In this document: in pieces, positions 52,703-61,387 of the stretch
Position numbering within the stretch: position 1 is the first letter of the stretch
How the letters are laid out: each line of letters starts with the position of its first letter
NCBI GenBank assembly: GCA_963735115.1
Contig: CAVTJR010000001.1
Coordinates: 1,488,001-1,552,000 of the forward strand
DNA: 64,000 bases
Direction: 5' to 3'
Origin: JAKACA01 sp963735115
GTDB taxonomy: Bacteria > Actinomycetota > Acidimicrobiia > Acidimicrobiales > Bog-793
Position numbers and translations under genes: made by a program
Notes under the pieces: model-generated
Told to the model about the DNA's origin: nothing
Databases searched by the model: none
Seen by the model: only the letters and a program-made list of their open reading frames with translations

Positions 52703-54742
52703 TCAGTCGGTCGGTCGTTTTGCAACGAGGGTGAGGATGTCGTAGGTGGCCACGGGTTTGCCGTCCTGGTTGGAGACGACGGCGTCCCAGCAGACCTCGC
52801 CGTAGGCGGCTGCGTCCCGCGGGGAGATCTGCTTCACCGTCAGCGTGACGGTGATCTCGTCCCCCGGGAAGGTCGGCGTAACGAAGCGAAGCCCCTCCAA
52901 GCCGTAATTCGCCAGCACAGGCCCGGGCGCCGGATCCACGAAGAGACCGGCGGCGTACGAGAGCACGAGGTAGCCGTGGGCTACGAGCCCGCCGAAGAAC
53001 GGGTTCTCCTTGGCCGCCGCCTCGTCGGTGTGGGCGTAGAAGGTGTCGCCCGTCAGCTCGGCGAAGCGCTCGATGTCCCCGAGCGTCACCTGGCGCGGCC
53101 CGGCCGTGATCGTCTCGCCGATCGACAGGTCCTCCAGGAACTTCCGGAAGGGGTGCACCTCGGACGGCGTCTGTGCCGCCCCGGCGACGAACCGCCCGGT
53201 CACGGCCGTGAGCACGTCCGGCGAGGCCTGCACGGCGACGCGCTCCATGTGGTGGAGGACGCCGCGGATGCCTCCGAGCTCCTCACCCCCGCCCGCCCTG
53301 CCCGGTCCGCCGTGCACGAGGCTCGGGAGGGGCGAGCCGTGGCCGGTCGACTCGCCGGCGTCGTCGCGGTCGAGCACGAGGATGCGACCGTGGAAGGGCG
53401 CCAGTCCGAGGACGAGCCGGCGGGCGACGCCTCGGTCGTTCGTGACGATGGATCCGACGAGGCTGCCCCGCCCGCGGGCGGCCAGGGCTACGACGTCCTC
53501 CAGTGCGTCGTAGCCCATCACCGTCGCGACAGGGCCGAACGCCTCGACGTCGTGCGGGGCCGCCTGCGTCGGATCGGCGCATCGGAGCAACACGGGAGGG
53601 AAAAAGGCGCCCGTCTCCGGGTCGCCGCTCGCCAGCTCGGGGTGTGCCGGGTTGCCGAAGGCGACGGCGGTGGCGCCGGCGAGGGCGTGCAGCGACCGCA
53701 GCACCTCGTCACGCTGCGCCAGGCTGACGAGCGGGCCCATCGTGACGTCCGGGTCGGAGGCGAGGCCGACCCGCACCTCCGCCAGCCTCGCAGAGGTCGC
53801 TTCCACGACAGCGTCGACGAGCCCTGCCGGCACGAAGGCCCGGCGGATCGCCGTGCACTTCTGCCCGGCCTTCACGGTCATCTCCCGTGCGAGCTGATCG
53901 ACGTAGAGGGCGAACTCGGGCTCGGCGGGCGTGGCGTCGGGACCGAGAATGGAGCAGTTGAGCGAGTCGGCTTCGGCCGTGAAGCGAACGGACCGCCGGA
54001 CGATCACCGGGTGGGTGCGGACCGCTTCGGCCGTCGTCGCCGAGCCGGTGAAGGCGACGAGGTCGCTCTCCTCGAGGCTGTCGAGCACGCCGGCGGCGTT
54101 GCCGCACACGAGCTGGAGGGTGCCCTCCGGCAGGGTGCCCGAGGAGATGACGTCCCGCACGACGAGCTCGGCGAGGTAGGCGGTCTGCGTCGCCGGCTTC
54201 ACGATGGAGGCCACGCCGGCGATGAAGGCGGGCGCCAGCTTCTCGAGCATGCCCCAGACGGGGAAGTTGAACGCGTTGATCTGGACGGCGACACCCGGGC
54301 GAGCGACCCAGAGATGCTGAGCGACGAAACGCCCGCCCCGCCCGAGTTGCTCGACGGCGCCGTCGATGACGACGACGTCGTTCGGCAGCTCGCGCTTCGC
54401 CCGGCTGGCGTAGGCGAGAAGGACCCCGATGCCGCCGTCGATGTCGAACTTCGAGTCGGCCAAGGTGGCACCCGTTCGCTGGGAGAGCTCGTAGTACGCC
54501 TGGCGGCGCTCGTTCAGGTACTGCGCCAGGGCTTTGAGGGCGCCGGCGCGCTCGTGGAAGCTGAGAGCGGCCAGCGCCGGCCCGCCGACGCGGCGGCCGT
54601 AGGCGGCCATGCGGTCGACGTCGAGGCCGCTCGACGACACCCTGGCGACCGGCTCTCCGGTGTTGGCGTCCGCCACGACGACGCCGTCGTCGCTCGGACG
54701 CGTCCAGCGACCGAGGGCGTAACTCTCGAGTGCGTCGACCAT
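52703..54742 (-). CDS. paaZ: Oxepin-CoA hydrolase / 3-oxo-5,6-dehydrosuberyl-CoA semialdehyde dehydrogenase
   Basis: 679 aa bifunctional PaaZ. The N-terminal ALDH domain (~1-500) has ALAALSFHERAGALKALAQY, NAFNFPVWGMLEKLAPAF, and the catalytic Cys in VKAGQKCTAIRRAFVPAG. The C-terminal MaoC-like hydratase domain (~520-679) has GDTFYAHTDEAAAKENPFF and GGLVAHGYLVLSYAAGLFV with the Asp-His dyad. It opens the oxepin ring of phenylacetyl-CoA catabolism and oxidises the resulting aldehyde with NADP+. It is divergent from the paaG-led operon with two operators in the 147-bp gap. Confidence 0.95.
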   Translation of the reverse strand: MVDALESYALGRWTRPSDDGVVVADANTGEPVARVSSSGLDVDRMAAYGRRVGGPALAALSFHERAGALKALAQYLNERRQAYYELSQRTGATLADSKFDIDGGIGVLLAYASRAKRELPNDVVVIDGAVEQLGRGGRFVAQHLWVARPGVAVQINAFNFPVWGMLEKLAPAFIAGVASIVKPATQTAYLAELVVRDVISSGTLPEGTLQLVCGNAAGVLDSLEESDLVAFTGSATTAEAVRTHPVIVRRSVRFTAEADSLNCSILGPDATPAEPEFALYVDQLAREMTVKAGQKCTAIRRAFVPAGLVDAVVEATSARLAEVRVGLASDPDVTMGPLVSLAQRDEVLRSLHALAGATAVAFGNPAHPELASGDPETGAFFPPVLLRCADPTQAAPHDVEAFGPVATVMGYDALEDVVALAARGRGSLVGSIVTNDRGVARRLVLGLAPFHGRILVLDRDDAGESTGHGSPLPSLVHGGPGRAGGGEELGGIRGVLHHMERVAVQASPDVLTAVTGRFVAGAAQTPSEVHPFRKFLEDLSIGETITAGPRQVTLGDIERFAELTGDTFYAHTDEAAAKENPFFGGLVAHGYLVLSYAAGLFVDPAPGPVLANYGLEGLRFVTPTFPGDEITVTLTVKQISPRDAAAYGEVCWDAVVSNQDGKPVATYDILTLVAKRPTD

Positions 54743-54784
54743 GCGCGGGTTTCCTTCCGGGAGCGGTCAGCGTGGGCGGACGGC

Positions 54785-54803
54785 ACCGACCGTCCGTTCG
54801 GTC
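54785..54803. promoter_or_regulatory. PaaR-type (TetR) operator, copy 1
   Basis: ACCGACCGTCCGTTCGGTC, with inverted GACCG/CGGTC arms, 43 bp upstream of the paaZ start. It is identical to the second copy 71 bp away. Its presence at paa promoters and the TetR gene in the operon support assignment to that regulator. Confidence 0.68.
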
Positions 54804-54855
54804 GGCCGATGCCATCTTCGCCCTGGGTGTCGGATCGGTCAAGGCAACGGGGCGA

Positions 54856-54874
54856 ACCGACCGTCCGTTCGGTC
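54856..54874. promoter_or_regulatory. PaaR-type (TetR) operator, copy 2
   Basis: Exact second copy of the 19-bp site, ending 15 bp before the paaG start codon. Binding there would block transcription start or the ribosome-binding region of the paaG-paaR-paaK operon. Confidence 0.68.
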
Positions 54875-54889
54875 TGCAAGACTTCGCTC

Positions 54890-55729
54890 ATGCCATCTGT
54901 CTCCCATCCCGGGCAGGCTGAGGAGCCCGCTGTGCCTGCGTCGCCCGAGCCGGTGCAGGTGGCGCTCGAGGGTGCCGTTGCCACGGTGACCATCGCCCGC
55001 GCCGAGCAGGCCAACTCGCTCACGACGGCCGCCAAGGACGCCCTCCTGGCGGCGCTCGAGGCGGTCGCCAACGACCGCTCCATCCGCGCCGTCGTGCTGA
55101 CCGGCACCGGACGGGCCTTTTGCGCCGGGCAGGATCTGGCCGAGCACGCCGAGTCGCTCGCCTCCGACCCGGGCCACGCTTTCGACACGGTCGGCCGGCA
55201 CTACGGTCCCATCGTCCAGAGCCTCACCACCATGCCGAAACCCGTCATCGCCGCCATCAACGGCACCTGTGCCGGCGCCGGCATCGGGTTCGCCCTCGCC
55301 TGCGACCTGCGCATCGCCGCCGCCGGCGTCAAGTTCGCCCCCGCCTTCACCGGCATCGGTCTCACGGCCGATTCAGGGCTGTCGGCGACGCTTCCCCGCG
55401 CCGTCGGCTGGTCGCGGGCGATGGGGCTGCTGTTGCTGGGCACCGTCATCGAGGCCGACGAGGCGGAGCGCATCGGCCTCGTCCACCAGGTCGTGCCCGC
55501 CGAGGAGCTCTCCGACCACGTCGCCGCACTGGCGAGGCGCCTGGCGGCCGGGCCCACACAAGCCTACGTCGCCCTCAAGGAGGCCCTCTGGTACAGCGCC
55601 TCCGCCCAGCTCGAGCAGGTGCTCCGGCTCGAGGGTGAGCTGCAAGCGCGTCTCGCCTCGACAGCAGACCACCAAGGTGCCGTGCAGGCGTTCCTCGAGA
55701 AACGCCGCCCCGACTTCACGGGAACCTGA
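54890..55729 (+). CDS. paaG: 1,2-epoxyphenylacetyl-CoA isomerase-like crotonase
   Basis: 279 aa from ATG 54890. Crotonase fold with GTGRAFCAGQDLAEH, INGTCAGAGIGFALACDLRIA and KFAPAFTGIGLTADSGLSATLP. The Asp in TADSG takes the position of PaaG's catalytic Asp, and the ending VQAFLEKRRPDFTG matches the PaaG C-terminus (AFLxKRxPxFTG). It would isomerise the ring epoxide to oxepin-CoA, the PaaZ substrate. Enoyl-CoA hydratase activity as PaaF/PaaB-type remains possible. TGATG overlap with the TetR gene indicates coupling. Confidence 0.87.
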   Translation: MPSVSHPGQAEEPAVPASPEPVQVALEGAVATVTIARAEQANSLTTAAKDALLAALEAVANDRSIRAVVLTGTGRAFCAGQDLAEHAESLASDPGHAFDTVGRHYGPIVQSLTTMPKPVIAAINGTCAGAGIGFALACDLRIAAAGVKFAPAFTGIGLTADSGLSATLPRAVGWSRAMGLLLLGTVIEADEAERIGLVHQVVPAEELSDHVAALARRLAAGPTQAYVALKEALWYSASAQLEQVLRLEGELQARLASTADHQGAVQAFLEKRRPDFTGT

Positions 55730-56346
55730 TGCCAGAGGCGGCGGCCGCTTCCGCGGCCGGGACCGTACGAGCTCGCCGCGCCCAGTACGACGTCGCCCGC
55801 CTGCTCGCCGTCGCCGTCGAGGTGTTCATCGAGCGCGGCTACGACGGCACGAGCATGGAGGACCTCGCCCGCGCCACCGGCATCTCGAAGTCCTCCATCT
55901 ACCACCACGTCGAGTCGAAGGAGCAGCTGCTCCGCCTCGCCCTCGAGCGCGCCCTCGACGCCCTCTTCGCCATCACCTCAGAGGAAGGGGCCAAGACGGC
56001 GAGGGCGATCGATCGCCTGCAGTACGTCATCGGGCGGGTCGTCGAGGTGCTCGGTGCCGAATTGCCGTACGTCACCGTGCTGCTGCGGGTGCGGGGCAAC
56101 ACCGAGACGGAGCGGTGGGCGCTCGAGCGGCGACGCCAGTTCGACCGTTTCGTGCGCGCCATCGTGATCGAGGCGGCCGCTGACGGTGGGGTGCGGGAGG
56201 ATCTGCGCCCCGCTCTCGTCGAGCGGCTCGTCCTCGGGATGATCAACTCGATCACCGAGTGGTACCGGCCGGGCCGGGTCGAAGTGGGCGAGCTCAAGGA
56301 GACGGTCGTGGCGATGGTGATGGGGGGGCTGGGAGGGACGCCATGA
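55729..56346 (+). CDS. paaR: TetR-family regulator of phenylacetate genes
   Basis: 205 aa. TetR N-terminal HTH: LLAVAVEVFIERGYDGTSMEDLARATGISKSSIYHHVESKEQLLRLALERAL in sequence, with a C-terminal ligand domain (VIGRVVEVLGAELPYVTVLLRVRG, VLGMINSITEWYRPG). Position inside the paaG-paaK operon and the TetR-like palindromes ahead of paaZ, paaG and paaA argue that it is PaaR, released by phenylacetyl-CoA in known systems. It overlaps paaG and paaK at its ends. Confidence 0.87.
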   Translation: MPEAAAASAAGTVRARRAQYDVARLLAVAVEVFIERGYDGTSMEDLARATGISKSSIYHHVESKEQLLRLALERALDALFAITSEEGAKTARAIDRLQYVIGRVVEVLGAELPYVTVLLRVRGNTETERWALERRRQFDRFVRAIVIEAAADGGVREDLRPALVERLVLGMINSITEWYRPGRVEVGELKETVVAMVMGGLGGTP

Positions 56347-57734
56347 TCTTCGACGCGGTCTTCGAGCAGATGTCGGCGGCCGATCGGTCGGTCCTGCAGG
56401 AGCAGCGCTGGCGCCGCCTGACCGAGCGGCTCGAGTCCCACCCGTTCCACCAGGGCCGCCTCGGCACCGCCACGCCCCTCGAGGAGCTGGCGTCGCTGCC
56501 GCTTACGACCAAGCAGGACTTGTGGGAGAGCTACCCCTTCGGCCTCCTCGCTGTCGACCGCTCCGAGCTCCGCCGGGTGCACGCCACCTCGGGCACACGG
56601 GGCCGGCCCACCGTGGCCGCCTACACAGCCGGAGATCTCGAGATTTTCCGCCACGTGAACGCACGCGCCCTGGCGGCGGCCGGTGCGAAGGCCGGCACCG
56701 TGGTCCACAACGCCTACGGCTACGGCTTGTTCACCGGCGGGCTCGGGCTGCACGGGGGCGCCGAGCTCCTCGGGTGCGCCGTCGTGCCGATCTCCGGGGG
56801 CCAGACCGCCCGCCAGGTGGTGCTCGTCCGCGACTTAGAGGCCGAGGTGCTCTGCTGCACCCCGAGCTACGCCGCCCTCCTCGGTGAAGCGATGCAGGCG
56901 GCCGGCGTCAGCCCGGAGGCGAACCCCCTCCGGGCGGGGATCTTCGGGGCCGAGCCGTGGACCGAGCAGCTCCGCGCGCGCATCGAGGCCCTCCATGGCA
57001 TCGACGCCGTCGACATCTACGGCCTCTGCGAGGTGATCGGGCCCGGCGTCGCCTTCGAGTGCCTCGAATCGCGCTCCGAGCTGCTCGCCGGCGGCATGGG
57101 CGGCCTGCACGTGAACGAAGACCACTTCTTCGTGGAGGTCGTCGATCCCACAAGTGGGGAACCGGTCGACGAGGGCGAAGTAGGTGAGCTCGTCTTCACG
57201 ACGCTCACGAAGGAGGCGTTGCCGCTCGTGCGCTACCGGACGGGGGATCTCTCGAGCCTCAACCGGGAACCGTGCGCCTGCGGCCGGACGACCGTGCGCA
57301 TGTCGAGGCTCGTCGGCAGGAGCGACGACATGCTCGTGATCCGAGGCGTCAACGTCTTCCCCTCCGAGATCGAAGCCGTCTTGCTCGCCTCGCCCCGGCT
57401 CGCTCCGCACTACACGATCGTGCTCGACTCGAGCGGACCCATGCCCGAGCTGGTCGTCGTCTGCGAGCTCGCCGGTAGCGCTGCCGGTGCCGGTGGCGGT
57501 GGCGATGCCGACGGAGCCGACGCCGACGGAGCCGACGCCGACGGAGCCGAGCTCGCCCGCGAGCTCTCCGCCCGCTTGTCGGGGCGCCTCGGCGTCTCGG
57601 GACGCGTCATCGTGGGGCCGCCCGGGACGGTGCCCCGCACCGAAGTCGGCAAAGCCGTGCGCCTCGTCCACCGCACGCTCGAGGCCGACGGGCGCTCACC
57701 GGAGCTGGCACTGCTCATGGACTCGCACGATTGA
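56343..57734 (+). CDS. paaK: Phenylacetate-CoA ligase
   Basis: 463 aa from ATG 56343 (ATGA overlap). Adenylate-forming enzyme with the ATP motif HATSGTRGRPTVAAYTAGDL, NAYGYGLFTGGLGLHGGAELLG, YGLCEVIGPGVAFECLES, YRTGDLSSLN and the hinge RLVGRSDDMLVIRGVNVFPSEIE. This VFPSEIE ending is typical of PaaK. It makes phenylacetyl-CoA, the first committed step. Residues ~388-405 hold a GAD-repeat (three 15-nt DNA units) that is absent from most homologues and may be a recent expansion. Confidence 0.93.
   Translation: MIFDAVFEQMSAADRSVLQEQRWRRLTERLESHPFHQGRLGTATPLEELASLPLTTKQDLWESYPFGLLAVDRSELRRVHATSGTRGRPTVAAYTAGDLEIFRHVNARALAAAGAKAGTVVHNAYGYGLFTGGLGLHGGAELLGCAVVPISGGQTARQVVLVRDLEAEVLCCTPSYAALLGEAMQAAGVSPEANPLRAGIFGAEPWTEQLRARIEALHGIDAVDIYGLCEVIGPGVAFECLESRSELLAGGMGGLHVNEDHFFVEVVDPTSGEPVDEGEVGELVFTTLTKEALPLVRYRTGDLSSLNREPCACGRTTVRMSRLVGRSDDMLVIRGVNVFPSEIEAVLLASPRLAPHYTIVLDSSGPMPELVVVCELAGSAAGAGGGGDADGADADGADADGAELARELSARLSGRLGVSGRVIVGPPGTVPRTEVGKAVRLVHRTLEADGRSPELALLMDSHD
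57507..57551 (+). repeat. Three 15-nt tandem repeats inside paaK
   Basis: GCCGACGGAGCCGAC occurs three times in a row (57507-57521, 57522-57536, 57537-57551; last base differs), encoding Ala-Asp-Gly-Ala-Asp units in frame. The third copy ends Ala-Glu. It looks like a slippage expansion within a surface loop and keeps the frame. Confidence 0.8.
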
Positions 57735-57744
57735 TGGAGGACTC

Positions 57745-58933
57745 ATGACCGAGGCACTGCTCGCCGCCGCCGTCCGTACGCCGATCGGCCGCTACGGCGG
57801 CTCGCTCGCCACGGTGCGGCCGGACGACCTGGCTGCGCTCGTGGTGCGGGAGGCGGTGGCGCGCTCGCGGCCTCCCGGTCGAGGCGGTCGACGAGGTCGT
57901 TCTCGGGTGCGCCAACCAGGCGGGAGAGGACAACCGCAACGTCGCCCGCATGGCCGCCCTACTGGCGGGCTTTCCCGACTCCGTCCCCGGCTTCACCGTG
58001 AACCGCCTCTGCGCGAGCGGCCTGACCTCGGTGGCGGTCGCCTCCCAGATGGTCGCCTGCGGCGCCGCCGACGTCGTCGTGGCCGGCGGCGTCGAGTCGA
58101 TGACGCGGGCTCCCTGGGTGCTCGCCAAGCCGGCGACCCCCTTTGCCAAGCCGGGGGAGATCGCCGACTCGTCCCTCGGCTGGCGTTTCGTCAACGAGCG
58201 CATGCGGGAGCTGGACGGCGGCCTGGCGACGCTGTCGATGGGCGAGACGGCCGAGGAAGTCGCCCGTCTCGACGGCATCACGAGGCAGGAGTGCGACGAG
58301 TTCGCCCTCGAGTCCCACCAACGCGCCGTTGCCGCCACGAAGGACGGCGTCTTCGAGGCGGAGCTGCTCGCCGTCGCCACCCCGTCCGGCCTCGTCGAGG
58401 CGGACGAGGGGCCCCGCCCCGACACGAGCCTCGCCCGCCTCGCCCGCCTGCAGCCGGCGTTTCGTGCCGGCGGCATCGTCACAGCGGGCAACTCGAGCTC
58501 CCTCAACGACGGTGCAGCCGCTGTCGTCGTCGTGAGCCCGGCCGCCGCCGAGCGCTGGTCGATCGAGCCGAGGGGTCGGATCGTCGGCAGCGCCGCCGCC
58601 GGCGTGCCCCCGCACCTCATGGGCCTCGGCCCGGTGCCAGCGACGGAGAAGGTCCTCGCCCGGGCCGGCTGGAGCGTTGGCGATCTCGACGTGGTGGAGC
58701 TGAACGAGGCCTTTGCAGCCCAAGCCATCGCCTGCGAGCGGCGGCTCGGTCTCGACCACTCCCGCGTGAACGCCGCCGGCGGGGCCATCGCCCTCGGCCA
58801 CCCGCTCGGGTGCAGCGGTGCTCGCCTCGTCGTGACGCTCCTCGGGCGGCTCGAGCGCGAGGGCGGGCGCCGTGGGCTCGCCACCATGTGCGTCGGCGTC
58901 GGACAGGGCGCTGCCCTCCTCCTCGAGCGATGA
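57745..58933 (+). CDS. paaJ: Acetyl-CoA acyltransferase (thiolase), apparent frameshift
   Basis: Full length about 395 aa if one extra base is removed (length is 3n+1). From ATG 57745 the frame encodes LLAAAVRTPIGRYGGSLATV and VVREAVARS. Near 57868-57872 one base too many moves it to GLPVEAVDEVVLGCANQAGE, and then NRLCASGLTSVAVASQMV with the nucleophile Cys. GGVESMTRAPWVL, NEAFAAQAIACE, GGAIALGHPLGCSGAR and CVGVGQGAALLLE complete the thiolase signature. PaaJ cleaves 3-oxoadipyl-CoA and 3-oxo-5,6-dehydrosuberyl-CoA. Since all catalytic motifs persist, a sequence error is likely. It is tied to paaF by ATGA. Confidence 0.87.
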
Positions 58934-59730
58934 GCGAGCCCGAAACGACCCCCACCGGGGCCCCCGACGAGCCGGTGCGGGTGGAGGAGGACGAGCGCAG
59001 GGTGGTCGTCACCCTTCAGCGACCGCAGGCGCGAAACGCCATCGACCTCGCCACCGTCGCCCGGCTGCACTCGGTCTGCGAGGCGCTCGAGCGCCGGCCG
59101 AAGATCCTCGTGATCACGGGCTCGGGTGACATGTTCGCGGCCGGAGCGGATTTGCGCGAGCTGCGCGAGCGCACCCGGGAGGACGCCCTCGAGGGCATCA
59201 ACAGCTCGTTGTTCGACCGCCTCCGACGCCTGCCGATGCCGACGATCGCCGCCGTCAACGGCCCAGCGCTCGGTGGCGGCGCCGAGCTCGCCTATGCGTG
59301 CGACTTCCGCCTCGCCACGCCCGTGGCGCGCTTTGCCAACCCGGAGGTCTCCCTCGGCATCCTGGCGGCCGCAGGCGCCTGCTGGCGACTGCGAGAGCTG
59401 GTCGGGGAGCCGCTGGCGAACGAGATGCTGCTCGCCGGCCGGCAGCTCGATGCGGCCGAAGCCTTCGCAGCCGGGCTCGTGAACGAGCTCGTGGAGCCTG
59501 AGGCGCTCACCGGGCGAGTCGAGGCTCTCATCGACGACATCCTGCGAGGCGCCCCGCTGGCGTTGCGGCTCACGAAGCTGGCGCTGCGCACGCCCGAGTC
59601 CGCCCACCCGGCCTTCGACAACGTCGCGCAGGCAGTTCTCTTCGAGACGGCCGACAAGCGCGAGCGCATCACCGCCTTCCTCGAGCGGCCGGCCTCAGGA
59701 CGACCGCCGGCGCCGGAGGCGCCGCAGTGA
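58930..59730 (+). CDS. paaF: Enoyl-CoA hydratase/isomerase
   Basis: 266 aa crotonase from ATG 58930. GSGDMFAAGADLRELRER, NGPALGGGAELAYACDFRLA (first catalytic Glu) and FANPEVSLGILAAAGACWRL (second Glu, in PEVSLG) are both present, so it should hydrate 2,3-dehydroadipyl-CoA as PaaF. Position between paaJ and paaH agrees. It overlaps paaJ by 4 nt and the dehydrogenase gene by one base. Confidence 0.88.
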   Translation: MSEPETTPTGAPDEPVRVEEDERRVVVTLQRPQARNAIDLATVARLHSVCEALERRPKILVITGSGDMFAAGADLRELRERTREDALEGINSSLFDRLRRLPMPTIAAVNGPALGGGAELAYACDFRLATPVARFANPEVSLGILAAAGACWRLRELVGEPLANEMLLAGRQLDAAEAFAAGLVNELVEPEALTGRVEALIDDILRGAPLALRLTKLALRTPESAHPAFDNVAQAVLFETADKRERITAFLERPASGRPPAPEAPQ

Positions 59731-60584
59731 TGGGGGCGACGCACCGGCTGCCCGTCGTCGTCGGCGTGCTCGGCGGTGGGCGCATGGGGGCGGGCATCGC
59801 CCACGCCTTCGTCTGCGCCGGCAGGACGGTCCTGCTCGCAGAGGCGGACGAGGCGGCCGCGGGGGCGGCCCGCAGCCGAGTCGAGGAGGCCCTGAGGGCG
59901 AGCGCCCAGCGGGGCACGCTCAGCGAGCCGCTCGAGAGCGTTCTCGAACGGCTGTCGGTCGGGGTCGGCATCGGCCACCTCGTCGGCAGCGAGCTCGTGG
60001 TCGAAGCCGTGCCCGAGGACGCCTTGCTCAAGGCGAGCGTGCTCGGCGAGATCGAGCGCACCGTCGACCCGACCGCCATCGTCACGAATACGAGCTCGCT
60101 CTCCATCGACGAGCTGGCCGTGGTGCTCGAGCACCCCGAGCGCTTCTGCGGCATGCACTTCTTCAACCCCGTGCCGGCGAGCCAGCTCGTCGAGATCGTC
60201 GTCGGGTCGCGCACGGGCGTCCGCCTCGTCGAAGAGGCGCGCGACTGGGTGACCGCCCTCGGCAAGACGCCTGTCGTCGTGCGGGACTCGCCGGGCTTTG
60301 CCAGCAGCCGCCTCGGGGTCGCCCTCGGCCTCGAGGCCATCCGCATGGTGGAGGAGGGCGTGGGATCGCCCGAGGACATCGATGCCGCCATGACGCTCGG
60401 CTACAAGCACCCGGTCGGCCCGCTGCGACTGACGGATTTCGTCGGGCTCGACGTCCGCCTCGGCATCGCCGAGTACCTCGCCTCCAAGCTAGGTGAGCGC
60501 TTCGAGCCGCCGGCCCTGCTGCGCGAGATGGTGGGGCGGGGGGAGCTGGGGCGCAAGTCGGGGAAGGGTTTCTACGAGTGGTAG
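59730..60584 (+). CDS. paaH: 3-hydroxyadipyl-CoA/3-hydroxyacyl-CoA dehydrogenase
   Basis: 284 aa. Rossmann NAD site VGVLGGGRMGAGIAHAFVCAG, SELVVEAVPEDALLKASVLGE, NTSSLSIDELA, the catalytic His/Glu segment RFCGMHFFNPVPASQLVEIV, and C-terminal YKHPVGPLRLTDFVGLDVRLGIAEYL. The C-terminal ELGRKSGKGFYEW is the common ending. It oxidises 3-hydroxyadipyl-CoA to 3-oxoadipyl-CoA for PaaJ. ATG 59730 is listed; a GTG one codon upstream would add one residue. Confidence 0.9.
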   Translation: MGATHRLPVVVGVLGGGRMGAGIAHAFVCAGRTVLLAEADEAAAGAARSRVEEALRASAQRGTLSEPLESVLERLSVGVGIGHLVGSELVVEAVPEDALLKASVLGEIERTVDPTAIVTNTSSLSIDELAVVLEHPERFCGMHFFNPVPASQLVEIVVGSRTGVRLVEEARDWVTALGKTPVVVRDSPGFASSRLGVALGLEAIRMVEEGVGSPEDIDAAMTLGYKHPVGPLRLTDFVGLDVRLGIAEYLASKLGERFEPPALLREMVGRGELGRKSGKGFYEW

Positions 60585-60597
60585 GCGGGACTCCCGC

Positions 60598-61242
60598 TCA
60601 GCCGGTGGTCGTTTTCCGTCCGATCACCCAGAGGAAGGTGACCTCCTGGCCGTCCTCCTCGACCGCCTCGAGATCGGCCGCGACGATGGCGAGGCCGCAG
60701 CCCGCCAGCAATTGGCGGTTGGTGGTGGCGCTCCAATTGCTCCAGTACATGGGCGCCTGACCCAACCACGCCTCGTCGATCCCCGACCCGGCCCGCTCGC
60801 CCCCTCCGAGGCTGCAGATGAGGTAGCCGCCCGGTCGCAACCACTTCGCCACCCGCGCGAACACGGCGGCATGCTCCTCTCTCGGCAGGTGGATGATCGA
60901 GTAGAAGGCCGTCACCAAGTCGAACGAGGCGGCGGGCAGCTCCACCGTCGCCATGTCGCCGACGAGGAAGCGCCCGGCGGGCAACGATTCGGCAGCCGCC
61001 GCGACGCTTCGCGGGGAGATGTCGATGCCGGTGACGTCAAGGCCTTTCTCCAACAGGTACGAGGTGCCGTGGCGGCCCGTTCCGCAGCCGAGGTCGAGGG
61101 CGGCGGCAGGCAGCGCCAGGCCGAGGTCGAAGACGGTATCGACGTAGCGGCGCCGCAGGCCGTCGTGGCCGGCTGAGGGCCAGTCCTCATAGGCCTGAAA
61201 GAGGCGGTCGTAGCCGTCGGCCACAAGCTGCTTCGGATCCAC
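60598..61242 (-). CDS. SAM-dependent methyltransferase inserted between paaH and paaA
   Basis: 214 aa from GTG 61242. Class I methyltransferase: ALDLGCGTGRHGTSYLLEKG, VTGIDISPRSVAAAAESLPAG, VTAFYSIIHLPREEHAAVFA, GGYLICSLGGGERAG. The sequence resembles small-molecule methyltransferases of the UbiE/Tam-like clan. It is on the opposite strand from every paa gene and divergent from paaA (145-bp gap with a TetR-type site). It has no known step in phenylacetate catabolism. It may methylate a side product or simply be a bystander. Confidence 0.87.
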   Translation of the reverse strand: MDPKQLVADGYDRLFQAYEDWPSAGHDGLRRRYVDTVFDLGLALPAAALDLGCGTGRHGTSYLLEKGLDVTGIDISPRSVAAAAESLPAGRFLVGDMATVELPAASFDLVTAFYSIIHLPREEHAAVFARVAKWLRPGGYLICSLGGGERAGSGIDEAWLGQAPMYWSNWSATTNRQLLAGCGLAIVAADLEAVEEDGQEVTFLWVIGRKTTTG

Positions 61243-61330
61243 GCCGCCAGTCTGCTGCTCGCGTGGGGCGGCTGCAGGGCCGGCGGGGCCGAGGCCGTTG
61301 CGAGCCGCCCGGGCCTGCGGATACACTGCC

Positions 61331-61349
61331 AACCGAATGGTCGGTCGGG
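61331..61349. promoter_or_regulatory. Degenerate PaaR-type operator before paaA
   Basis: AACCGAATGGTCGGTCGGG matches the reverse complement of the paaZ/paaG site at 15 of 19 positions, with the ACCGA and CGGTCGG parts kept. It lies ~38 bp upstream of paaA and 89 bp from the divergent methyltransferase. Sharing between three paa promoters supports one regulon. Confidence 0.52.
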
Positions 61350-61387
61350 CGATGCCGGCCGGATTTTGCGTGCTCGCAGGAGGACCC

